NCBI GenBank assembly: GCA_907163345.1
Contig: CAJQUN010001077.1
Span: 1 to 64,000 of the forward strand
DNA from: Haberlea rhodopensis
Lineage: Eukaryota > Streptophyta > Magnoliopsida > Lamiales > Gesneriaceae
DNA: 64,000 bases
Reading direction: 5' to 3'
In this document: positions 21,555 through 30,668 of the stretch, in pieces
Layout: each line of letters begins with the position of its first letter
How positions within the stretch are numbered: the first letter of the stretch is position 1
Translations under genes and position numbers: made by a program
Notes under the pieces: generated by a model
The model's database searches: none
Told to the model about the DNA's origin: nothing
What the model saw: only the letters and a program-made list of their open reading frames with translations

Positions 21555-22830
21555 GTTTAGGCCTAAGAACAGAAGGTGCTTTAATTGTGGTGATCCTGAT
21601 CATTTTATTAAAGATTGTCCTGAAAAGAAAAACCAGAAACAAAATGATAATAACCAATCTTATGAACAAGTGAATCATGCTTCTTTATCTGGTGAAAACA
21701 CAGGTGATGTTTTTATGGTGACTGACTTATGTGATTCTGTGAATTATGTGCATTCATCCACTGTGTGTGAAAATGAATGGCTAATTGATTCTGGTTGCTC
21801 TTATCACATGTCACCTCTTAGAAATTTGTTTTCTAATTATAAAGAAGTTGAAAATGGTTCTGTTTCTATTGCTAATGAGAAACTTTGTAAAGTTGCTGGC
21901 ATTGATGATGTTTATTTGAAATTTGATTCTGGTTATTCTATGACTCTAAAAGATGTGAGACATGTTCCTGCTTTGTGCAATAATTTGATGTCTTGTGCTG
22001 GTTTAGAATCATGTGGTCTTGAGGGTAGATGGGGAAATGGAGTTATGAAAATCATAAAGGGTTCTTTGGTAGTTTTCAAAGGTAAAAAGAAAAGACATCT
22101 TTATGTTTGCAAAACTGAATCTGTATATGATCATGTGAATTCTGTGACTGATGACTTGACTGATCTGTGGCATAGGAGATTAGGTCATATGAGTTCTAAA
22201 GGTCTAGAGATTTTGCATGAAAAATGTTACTTTGGTACAGACGGGTTGTCTTGCATGCCTTTCTGTGATTCGTGTGTTTTTGGCAAACAACAAAGAGTAA
22301 AATTCCCGGATTTCCCTTCCCCTAATGTGACTATGAGTTCTGTGCACGTTGATGAGTCTGAGTCCAGTGCTACTCCTTGCAAGGTGGAGCATTTAACTGG
22401 TGTACTTCCTGTTAATGAACCTGAAATTCATGGAATGCCTGGAAATCATGATAGTGTTGTTGAACATGAACATGTTGTGCATGATGAATTGGTTGCTAAT
22501 GAACATGAAGATTTGCATGATACAGCTTATGCTATTAGTTGCTTAATGTATTTGATGGTTAATACTTGGCATGATATAGCTTATGCTATTAGTTGCTTAA
22601 TCTATTTGAGGGTTAGTACTTGGCATGGTATAGCTTATGCTATTAGTTGCTTAAATAGGTTTATGTCTAATCCTAGCATGATGCATTGGAATGTTGTTCA
22701 ATGGTTGTTATTTGTAGGTGATAATCTAAGTGATTATGTGTTTAATCCTGCTGATATGTGTACTAAGTGTTTGTCCCTTAGTAAATTTCAATCATGTTTA
22801 AATTTTTTAAAGTTTGATACTGATGATTGA
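21555..22830 (+). CDS. Chimeric Copia Gag-Pro reading frame with deletions
   Basis: The open frame begins at 21445, but its true Gag-Pro homology starts near 21555. In order: zinc knuckle CFNCGDPDHFIKDCP (about 21581-21625), protease motif WLIDSGCSYHMSP (about 21778), GAG-pre-integrase with LWHRRLGHMSSKGL and FCDSCVFGKQQ (22165-22290). It then jumps, skipping the integrase DDE core, to an acidic linker, then to a repeated IAYAISCL segment from the RT end, and finally to the C-terminal NPADMCTKCLSLSKFQSCL of RNase H. The deletions left the frame open for more than 1.2 kb. RT and integrase cores are absent, so it cannot support its own transposition. Whether any product is made is unknown. Confidence 0.78.
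22507..22665 (+). repeat. 54-bp tandem repeat, nearly three units
   Basis: The units begin GCATGATACAGC, GCATGATATAGC and GCATGGTATAGC and each encodes 18 residues (for example DIAYAISCLIYLRVSTWH), so the frame is kept. The last unit is partial and runs into normal RT-end sequence (RFMSNPSMMHW). Confidence 0.85.
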
Positions 22831-23084
22831 TGCATGTTTAGTCCCTTGGTTAGTGTTTTATAACCTGCTGTGTGCTCGTTATAAAACTGTTACCCTGGTT
22901 ACTTTCCCACTTTAACTTGCTGTGTGCTTGTTATTGTTTTTCCTTTGTCTGTGCTGTGTGCTATGACAGGAATTTGGTCCACACAATACTGTGTGTGTTG
23001 TTGGGACCCTTTGGGCGATGATGAGTCATCTATGGGTTTTTCCTTACGTTGAGGTGGAGCTGGTATTGTGCCAAGGTGGAGATT

Positions 23085-23940
23085 TGTTGGGTTTTTTGGC
23101 CCATTACCTATTTATTCCTAATGGGCTTTGGCCCCCTCTTCTATTTACCTTAACCGAGCCCCCATTTCTCTACCGCCTCTTCACCCTTCATCTTCCCCTT
23201 CTGTCCAGATGTCCAGAAGCTTCTCCTTCTCTGTGTCTCTTCGGCTGGACCAGAATCTTGGGACTTGCTCCCCTCCTCTTCGTCTCCCTCGGTGCTATTA
23301 ATCCTGGTATGTTTCCATGATGAGTTAACACTCTGATTCGAAATTCTTTGTGCATATTTCGTCCCCCTTTTTCGTCCCTGTTCCAGAGTGGTTCAGACTT
23401 GTGGCCGTGAGTTTAGGGTGGTGCTGTGTGCGCCTCGAGCCTTGGTGCTGTGTGCACTGTGTGGCCGTGAGCTTAGGGTGGTGCTGTGTGCGCTGGCTGG
23501 TGTGTGTGCGCTATGTGCGTGCACTGTGTGTGTGGCCGTGAGTGTGGTGCTGTGTGCACTGGTGTGGCCGTGAGTGGTGCTGTGTGCACTGTGTGTGCTG
23601 AGTGCGCTGTGTGTTGTGGTGTCTGTCGTGGGTCTTAACCTTTGTGGTTAGTTTTCTGGTGGAGCCGTGTGTTCGGGCTGTGTGCTTTGGGCAGTGGTTC
23701 GGGCAGTGTCTTCGGGTAGTGTCTTCGGGCAGTGTGTGTGTCTCCACCTTTTGGATTCGATACCTTGGTTCCCCGGTGACGACGTTGAAAGGAAACCCAG
23801 CTCGACCTGAGCCCTATTTCCTTACTCTAGCTTTGCATTTCAGTTTATAGTTTTATTAGTTGAAATTGTATACTGTGATTGTTTTTGTTTCTTGATTGCA
23901 GGTTATCAATCGAGATCGAAAGCGGAACGTACACCTTACA
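23085..23940 (+). repeat. 3' LTR of the deleted Copia
   Basis: 856 bp, near-identical to 19531-20378. It is longer by a duplicated ATGTCCAG near 23205-23216. It ends CACCTTACA directly before the GAAAG target duplication. Confidence 0.92.
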
Positions 23941-25221
23941 GAAAGTGCTTGAATAAAATTTTCTCCCCTTCCAGTGGATGTAGATCGCATTGGCCGGACC
24001 ACGTAAATATTGTGCCTTCTTCTTTATTGCTATTTTCTTTACATTTTTCAATGATGTGTTCTCTGCATATTTTCTTGGAAGTATCAGATCACCTTTTTGC
24101 TGCTCATTAAGAAATCGAAATTGTTTAGACAATAAACACAACAATATATGTTACTGGGAGCAGACACACATTACAAAATGAAATGAATACAAGAACATTT
24201 TCGGAATATATGGAGCCAATTTTTCAAATCGTAGTAAAATTCGATGAAACATTTATACAACCAAGACAAATGATGATTCCAAACTCATACATCAAAATGC
24301 TCCATTTTCCTTCCATAGATATGGACGAAAGACTTCATAAGATCCGAAATGTACAAGTGAGAATCGATATTTATGTCAGCAAATTAAGTTATTAATCGTC
24401 TGCAAGCATTCTTTGATCCCTACCAATATACAACAAGAAGAAAATGGAGAGCACATAAGATAAGGATTACGCCAAAGATAAATTCTAGTAATGTTTTCTT
24501 ACAAAATATCAATTCTTAAAAAGGATCTATACATTTTTCATAAAGCACGAATGTGTTTGCTTGTCGGATTTCATTGAATGAAACATTTAACTTTCTCTCC
24601 ATGAAGTCTCAGTTAGCCAATGTATTAGGCACGATACTTCCTTTCCGAAAACATTAGAGGATATCATCCGCCATGAAGAGTAATTCTTCTAGATTTGGGA
24701 TTGGAAAAAGATTGTTTCCAATTGATCTATCATTTGCTCAATGCTAAATGATAAACTGGTGCTTCAAGGATTTAACTATGGCATGTGACACATCACAAGA
24801 TATTTGTTTCCAACTCATAGTCATGAATTAAGACTTTAAAATTTGGCACCATAACAAACTGCAGAAATCCAACATGAGATTAAAGTGAGTTATTAGGATA
24901 GAAGTAGCCCTCATTCTGATAATATATTTATGGGATCCATTAAAGAAACAAGACATCTGAATTATCTCTGCTTTATTCATATGCTGCACTGGTTCTTTGT
25001 AGGCCAAGTTATTTGTGAATACTGGTTATTCCCAGATGCCTGATCTGACCTGATCTTGATTAGCAGACAAGGTTAAATTTCGGTGAGGTGACTTAATTAA
25101 CATGCAGATCTAAAGAATCCCAAGAAATATTTAAGAGGTTTAACATCAATTATTTGAGTAGGGCCGAGTAAGACTATGTGGCTTAAGGTGGTGGGGAAAG
25201 ATGGTTCTAAAATGACAGATT

Positions 25222-25239
25222 CATGTGATTCTTCATGTG
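25222..25239 (+). promoter_or_regulatory. Twin CATGTG boxes upstream of the intact SAUR
   Basis: CATGTG at 25222-25227 and 25234-25239, about 105-120 bp upstream of the TATA string. The arrangement is conserved in the paralogous promoters at 16926-16943 and 25893-25910. These are E-boxes of the type recognised by PIF-class bHLH factors that control growth-related SAURs; binding is not shown here. Confidence 0.5.
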
Positions 25240-25342
25240 CTCTTGTTATCTTCAAATTTTGCCAGCTACCGTTCGTTCATTGACTTCCCTGTTTCCATGG
25301 ACCATTATCGAGATTTTAAAAGATAAGTGGCAATTAAATCCA

Positions 25343-25353
25343 TCTATATATAT
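25343..25353 (+). promoter_or_regulatory. TATA box of the intact SAUR
   Basis: CTATATATATT, about 107-117 bp before the start codon, which leaves room for a roughly 80-base 5' UTR. SAUR pseudogene 2 has ACTATATCTA and SAUR pseudogene 4 a weaker CATATTTAC at the equivalent place. Confidence 0.6.
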
Positions 25354-25459
25354 TCCACACCTCAAAGATTCGAAACCAACAAGCTAAGTACTCAAACACA
25401 CTTCTGATTCCACTTTCTATAGAACGTTTCACAGTCTCCTGCTGTATTTAATACAAGAA

Positions 25460-25744
25460 ATGACCATTCTACAAGTGCTTAAACGATCTTTATCCAGCGA
25501 GAAAAGATCAAATTCTATTGGATCAGCTGATGTACCTAAAGGACATTTCCCTGTCTATGTAGGAGAGAGTGAAAATAAGCAACGATTCGTCATTCCCGTA
25601 TCATATCTGGACCACCCTTCATTTCAAGATTTGCTATGTCAAGCTGAAGAAGAATACGGATTTTACCATCCTATGGGTGGTCTCACCATTCATTGCAGCG
25701 AAGATTTGTTTGTTGACGTCACCTCTCGCTTGAGCAGAACATGA
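25460..25744 (+). CDS. Intact SAUR family auxin-responsive protein
   Basis: Intronless 94-residue SAUR, the usual length for the family. The N-terminus MTILQVLKRSLSS is variable and basic. The conserved SAUR domain spans residues about 22-88: VPKGHFPVYVGES, QRFVIPVSYLDHPSFQDLL, the acidic AEEEYGFYHPMGG, then the C-terminal CSEDLFVDVTSRL. SAUR19-type proteins inhibit PP2C.D phosphatases and so keep plasma-membrane H+-ATPases active, promoting acid growth. That role is inherited from the family, not shown here. The start is the ATG matching all paralogs. TATA and CATGTG boxes lie upstream; a DST-like box (GGAGATGTAAAAATTGGTATG, 25765-25785) follows, of a kind linked to rapid SAUR mRNA decay. 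It is the only unbroken copy of the cluster. Confidence 0.95.
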   Translation: MTILQVLKRSLSSEKRSNSIGSADVPKGHFPVYVGESENKQRFVIPVSYLDHPSFQDLLCQAEEEYGFYHPMGGLTIHCSEDLFVDVTSRLSRT

Positions 25745-25892
25745 TGTATAATGCACCAAATTTTGGAGATGTAAAAATTGGTATGCTAGTTAGCTAGTTC
25801 GAGAGATGTAGCTTTTGCAAGTAGGGTCCTAAACTTTGAGGCTGAAAATGACGGATGCTTCATTATTATTAACGATGATTGGAAGACAAATT

Positions 25893-25910
25893 CATGTGAT
25901 TCTTCATATG
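25893..25910 (+). promoter_or_regulatory. Decayed twin-box motif upstream of SAUR pseudogene 4
   Basis: CATGTG at 25893-25898 is kept, but the second box reads CATATG at 25905-25910. The surrounding bases match the other two promoters. Confidence 0.4.
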
Positions 25911-26144
25911 CTTTTGTTAACTTTAATTTTAGCTAGCTACCATACATCCACTTGCCTTTTTTTTTTGGACCACCATCAAGAGAGGATAAGTGGCAGTTAT
26001 ATTCATCCATATTTACTCCACCCTTCCAAGCTTCAAACCAACAAGATCAAACAGTACTTCTGTCTCCAGTTTCTATAACACTCTTCACAGATTCTTGATT
26101 TTATTTTCTACTCTTGCTTCAGCAGACAACAATTAATATAAGAA

Positions 26145-26426
26145 ATGACCATTCGAAAAATGCTTAAACGATCACTATCAAGTGAGAAAAGATCGAATTC
26201 GACCGGATTAGCTAATGTTCCAAAAGGATATTGTGCTGTTTACGTAGGGAAGAGTGAATATAAGCAAAGATTTGTCATCCCCATATCATATTGAAACCAT
26301 CATTCGTTTCAAGATTTGTTATGTCAAGCTGAAGAAGAATTTGGGTTTTTACCATCCGAAGGGTGGAATCACAATTCCTTGCAGTGAATAATTGTTTGTT
26401 GATGTCACCTCTTGAGCAGAACATGA
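26145..26426 (+). pseudogene. SAUR pseudogene 4 (stops and frameshift)
   Basis: The ATG at 26145 opens MTIRKMLKRSLSSEKRSNS and continues through VPKGYCAVYVG and QRFVIPISY. An in-frame TGA then replaces the leucine codon of the SYLNH segment after 49 codons. Homology resumes (SFQDLLCQAEEEFGF), an extra T shifts the frame in the GFYHP region, and a TAA interrupts the CSE-LFVDVTS tail. The 3' flank keeps a degraded AGAATAGAAATTT box. The upstream region matches the promoters of the other two copies, so it arose by a further tandem duplication and then decayed. Confidence 0.9.
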
Positions 26427-27174
26427 TGTATTATAGACTAGATTTTATTCTTTTAGAATAGAAATTTTTGTCTTAGTTAGCTAGTTACAGGGATTCCTCC
26501 CTTTTTCTCCTACCATAATCAGAGGTATGATATTGGGAAAAGATTCAAAATTATGAATACAAACTTTGGTAACTAATGTGCCAATTCAAATGCATTGTCT
26601 TGCTGTAGTTGTTAGTATAAATGCTTGTCCAGCACTCTAGGAAGTCTCACAAGCAGATGTGAGAGGAGATTTCATGACTGTTTGTCAGAAATTTATATCC
26701 TAGTTTAATAACCGCGTGAGGCTCGCTTTTATATAAAATAGAAAACACGTACCTTGGAGAGGATGAGGCCAAGACCTCCATGGTACATATGGTGACAACT
26801 CTAGTTAAATAATCACATGAATGCTCTACTATTTTGAAACTGGCTTCCCTTGCCAGCATCTTTTTTGGGCTAACAGAAGAAAAAACCATGACTTGATTCA
26901 AGAAAAGTGCAATCTATTTCATGAAGATCATTAGAAAGCAAAGAAAATTTCAAAAACAGATTTAAAATGGTTTTTCATTTAAGAAGTAACTCGTATAAGT
27001 GTATTTAAAATCACTAACTCAGTAAAAACTTAAAGCTGTTATAAGGCTAATGTCACATACTATGTGCTTTTTATGTTTTCCAATCGGTGAGTATGTCAAT
27101 GGGAGAAATAAGAGGTTATTTGCATGGAAATTTTGGCGGCAAGAAAATTTTGGGAATATGCCTGATCCAGAATC
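26427..27174. other. Downstream of the SAUR cluster, no gene called
   Basis: 26525-26690 is the shared SAUR 3' flank (copy 2 of 17500-17700). The rest is AT-rich. A minus-strand frame of 84 residues at 26647-26901 (MNQVMVFSSVSPKKML...) has ordinary composition, but I cannot tie it to a family and it overlaps the repeat flank. Confidence 0.5.
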
Positions 27175-27706
27175 TGAACTTATCAAAGGAAGGAAGTAAA
27201 GAGCCGAATGTCACTTCCTAGAAGTGACTTTCAAAATAATTGGTAGATTAAAGTAATTAGGTTCAAGTGTATGTGTCTTAATTAGATTCATGCATGTTAA
27301 GTAATTAGGTTCAAGTGTATTTCTCTTAATTAGATTCATGCATGTTAAGTAATTAGGTTCAAGTGTATTTCTCTTAATTAGATTCATGCATGTTATGTGT
27401 TAGAAAATCTTTAAATAGTTGCATGTATTATCAAAACATAGGAGATACAGGAAATATATTAATCGTTTTGATTATTAGTGAAGATGGATTTCTTCTAATT
27501 AGTTAAATTGTCATTTGGTGGAATCCTAGGCATTGAATCATATACATATTATACCAATCTTAGGTGGATTCCTTTGAAAAGTATAAGTCATTCAAAATTC
27601 TACGAATCCAGGTTTACATCATCTACTCCACACTCTATCACTACTTCTACACAATTCTCCACGCACCGACGAGCTATCCCTCTCAAAGCATCATTTAACA
27701 GTATCA
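27175..27706 (+). repeat. 5' LTR of the deleted Gypsy
   Basis: It contains three head-to-tail copies of a 48-bp unit (AAGTAATTAGGTTCAAGTGT..., about 27253-27395), whereas the 3' LTR has only one copy at about 30516-30563. The boundaries are estimated from the start of similarity with 30443 and from the primer site at 27709. Confidence 0.7.
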
Positions 27707-27708
27707 AT

Positions 27709-27720
27709 TGGTATCAAAGC
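27709..27720 (+). other. Primer binding site, Met-tRNA type
   Basis: TGGTATCAAAGC, one base different from the usual TGGTATCAGAGC, two bases after the inferred LTR end. Confidence 0.75.
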
Positions 27721-27818
27721 CCATAACCCACAGGTCCCAGGTGGTGGTCATACCTCCACGACGACAGATGAACCCCAATACAAATCCTAGACATGAATGA
27801 GATCTCTGTGACATTGAA

Positions 27819-28830
27819 TTGGATGAACTAAGGAAGCAAGTGCAACAACTGGAACGACATCTTCTGGAACGTGAAGAATCACTTCATGAATCAGAAAGCG
27901 ATATTCAAATCAGTAATGAAGAGGAAAACCCGTTTTACAAGGATGCAAGTGTTCATGCCAGACCACATCATCCGCGTAACCGAGGAGTTCAACCTAATTT
28001 CAATACTAGAGTGAACCTTCCTGAATTTGAAGGGAGAATTCAACCAGAGGAGTTCATTGACTGGTTGCACACAGTAGATCGGATCTTCGAATATCATGAT
28101 GTCCCCGATAATCGCAAGGTGAAAGTAGCTGCTATAAAGTTAACAAATCAGACGTCCATTTGGTGGGAACACCTCAAAAGACAACGTGATCGAGAAGGAA
28201 AATGACGGATAGAAACTTGGGAGAAGATGAAAAAAAAGCTCAAGTGAAAATTCTTACCTGTACATTATCGTCAAGACAAGTTACTCAAATTTCATAATCA
28301 CAAATAGTGGGAGAAAACAGTTGAAGAATATAGCGCTGAATTTGAATGCCTTATGATGAGGTGTGAAGTACTGGAGCCGGAAGAACAGACGATAGCTCAC
28401 TATCTAGAGGGTTACGACCCGAAGTTGCTAATGTAGTCCAATTACAACCATAATGGACATACGTTGATGTTTTCAAACTTGCTGTTAAGGTTGAAAAGCA
28501 ACTCAATGATACACCACGAACTGACCCTCGTTCTTGGAACAAGAAAGGTTTTTCCAAAGGCAATTCCTCGACAGCAATATCTTTCCAACCAAACAGAACA
28601 ATCCCAACTAAGATTCCTCCAGGGAAGAATGATGCAGAGGAGATAAGTCTTCCCAACACTTCTACTCTAGTTCCCGGTAGTGCTATAAGTGCCATGGCTT
28701 TGGACATATTGTTGTTAACTGTCCAAACAAAAAAATCATTTCACTCATGGAACGCGTCGAGCCATTTGACGAAGGAGAACCTAGAGATGATGAAGCAGAA
28801 ATTGAAGGTGACGTTACTTATTCTGATCAA
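27819..28830 (+). pseudogene. gag: Gypsy gag, broken
   Basis: The first open part (27819-28205) has a coiled N-terminus (LRKQVQQLERHLLE) and the retrotransposon gag core (NLPEFEGRIQPEEFIDWL, DRIFEYHDVPDNRKVK, WWEHLKRQR). It ends at a TGA at 28203-28205. Beyond it the frame contains stops and shifts but keeps gag-like phrases (YSAEFECLMMRCEV), and a zinc knuckle CYKCHGFGHIVVNC at about 28680-28722. Confidence 0.8.
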
Positions 28831-28839
28831 GTTCTAAAG

Positions 28840-30442
28840 CCTTGTGGTTAGAAAGTGTTTGAGTGTTACTCAAGAAAATGAGGATTGGCTTTGTCGCAAA
28901 TATTTTTCACACAAAGTGCACTTCTTGTGGAAAAATATGCAGTATCATCATAGATGAAGGAAGCTATGAAACATGGTGGCATCAGAGGTACTGGACAAGT
29001 TGACTCCAAACAGAGATACACTCTCGTCCTTATAAGCTTTCTTGGCTTAGCAAAGGGAACAAGATCAAGATTGACAAAAGGTGCATGATATAATTCTCAA
29101 TTGGTAACAATTATCAAGATTCTATTTGGTGTGCTGTTGTTCCTATGGATGTTTGTCATTTATTACTTGGCCGCCCTTGGCAATATGATCGGAAGGTTAT
29201 TCATGATGGCCACAAGAACACGTGTCGTTTTGAGAAAGATGGAAATTATTTTAGGGCCTACTAATCTGGAGGATGTCCCTAAATCTTCTAAGGGGGATGT
29301 CACTCTTATGCTATCAAATCTCAATTTAATGCAGTTCTTGAAGAGTCTGATGAAGTTTTCGCTCTTGTGGTTGTGGGAAAGAGTGAAGAAATTAAATATA
29401 TCCCCACAGAAATGCAGTTCTTACTCAGCAGAGCGGTGAATAAAATCATGATCAAGTATCGATTTCCCATTCCGTACCTCGATGATCTACTTGACCAACT
29501 CCATGGTGCATCAATCTTCTCAAGATTGACCTTCGAAGTGGCTACCATCAAATACGAATGAGGCACGGAGATGAATGGAAAACATCATTCAAAACAAAGG
29601 ATGGACTTTATGAATGGATGGTGATTTAAGCTTTCAAATGCTCCGAGCACATTTATGAGATTGATGAAACATGTTTTCAAGCCTTATATTGATCTTTATT
29701 TCCGTGAAGTGGTGAAGCTACATGGTATTCCCAAGACTATGACTTCAGATCACGATCCCAAGTTCATGAGTCATTTTTGGCGAACTCTTTGGCGAAATAT
29801 GGGAACCACTCTCCAGTTTAGCTCATCTCACCATCCACAAACTGATGGACAAACCAAAGTTGTCAATAGAAGTTTGGGAAACCTTTTGAGGAGCTTGGTA
29901 CGCACTAATATTCGCCAATGGGATCTTAGTCTTGCTCAAGCCGGGTTTGCTTACAATCAATCCAAGAGTCAAACAATGGGTCTAATCCGTTCAAAGTTGT
30001 TTATGGTTGTAATCCTAATAGTTCGTTGGACTTGGTTCCTATTCCCACTATCATTCTTACAGTGGAGATGCTGAAGAAATGGCAACACACATTAAGAAGA
30101 TACATCTCCAGATGCATGACCGAATTGAGAAACAATATGAGAAGTACAAAAAGAAGGCTGATAAACACCGAAGACCAGCTGCCTTCAACGAGGGAGATTT
30201 GTTTTGGATACATATTCGAAAGGAATGATTTCCAAGTGGTACCCATGAAAAGTTTAAGGAGCATGCTGATGGTCCATTCAAGGTTCTCAAACGCATTGGT
30301 GAAAATGCGTATAACATTGAACTCCCAGGAAGTATGGTGTCTCTGCAACATTTAATGTTTCTGATTTATTCCCTTATCACCATAATGAAGAAGATAACTC
30401 AGGGACGAGTTTGTCAGCAGCGGAAGCGAATAATCCAATATC
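28840..30442 (+). pseudogene. pol: Gypsy pol with RT-integrase deletion fusion
   Basis: Fragments only. Around 29400-29561 there is the RT fingers segment KYRFPIPYLDDLLDQLHGA and SIFSRL. Near 29650 an RT palm phrase (MRLMKHVFKPYIDLY) runs directly, in frame, into integrase sequence (VVKLHGIPKTMTSD, HHPQTDGQTKVVNRSLGNLLRS, 29655-30074). A deletion therefore removed the catalytic RT loop, RNase H and the integrase zinc finger. The tail (about 30080-30420) contains the integrase C-terminal end in shifting frames. Not functional. Confidence 0.82.
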
Positions 30443-30668
30443 TGAACTTATCAAAGGAAAGAAGTAAAGAGCCAAAAGTCACTTTCTAGATATGACTTTC
30501 AAAATAATTGTAGACTAAAGTAATTAGGTTCAAGTGTATTTGTCTTAATTAGATTCATGCATGTTATGTGTTAGAAAAATATTTAAATAGTTGCATGTAT
30601 TATCAAAACAAGGGAGATGCATGAAAGATATTAAACATTTTGATTATTAGTGAAGATGGAGTTCTTCT
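30443..30668 (+). repeat. Truncated 3' LTR of the deleted Gypsy
   Basis: Matches the first part of the 5' LTR up to GTGAAGATGGA, then stops abruptly where minus-strand Athila-like protease sequence begins. It has one copy of the 48-bp unit. Confidence 0.75.

Larger units (their letters stand above)
19531..23940 (+). mobile_element. Internally deleted Ty1-copia element, plus strand
   Basis: LTRs at 19531-20378 and 23085-23940, starting TGTTGGGTTTTTTGG and ending CACCTTACA, with a perfect 5-bp target duplication GAAAG (19526-19530 and 23941-23945). The iMet-type primer site follows the 5' LTR and a purine-rich AAGGTGGAGATT precedes the 3' LTR. The internal region is only 2.7 kb. It retains gag, protease and the integrase zinc region but lacks the integrase catalytic core and most of RT. 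The LTRs differ by a few substitutions and one 8-bp tandem duplication (ATGTCCAG, 3' copy), so the insertion is young. Confidence 0.92.
24178..25459 (+). repeat. SAUR-cluster duplication block, copy 2
   Basis: Collinear with 15895-17142 and ending at the intact SAUR start codon. It holds no other recognisable gene. The stretch 23946-24177 just before it shows nothing I can name. Confidence 0.8.
27175..30668 (+). mobile_element. Deleted Ty3-gypsy element, plus strand
   Basis: The left LTR is about 27175-27706 and the right LTR, from about 30443, is cut off at about 30668 by the next element. Shared LTR text includes TGAACTTATCAAAGGA, AAGTAATTAGGTTCAAGTG and TTTAAATAGTTGCATG. A primer site TGGTATCAAAGC follows the left LTR. 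Between them lie gag, zinc knuckle, fragments of protease and RT, and an integrase, all with stops. The order (RT before integrase) is that of gypsy. Because the right LTR end is missing, no target duplication can be tested. Confidence 0.8.

Noticed and set aside
26647..26901. 84-residue minus-strand frame downstream of SAUR pseudogene 4
   Set aside because: No family recognised and it overlaps the duplicated SAUR 3' flank; not enough to call a gene.
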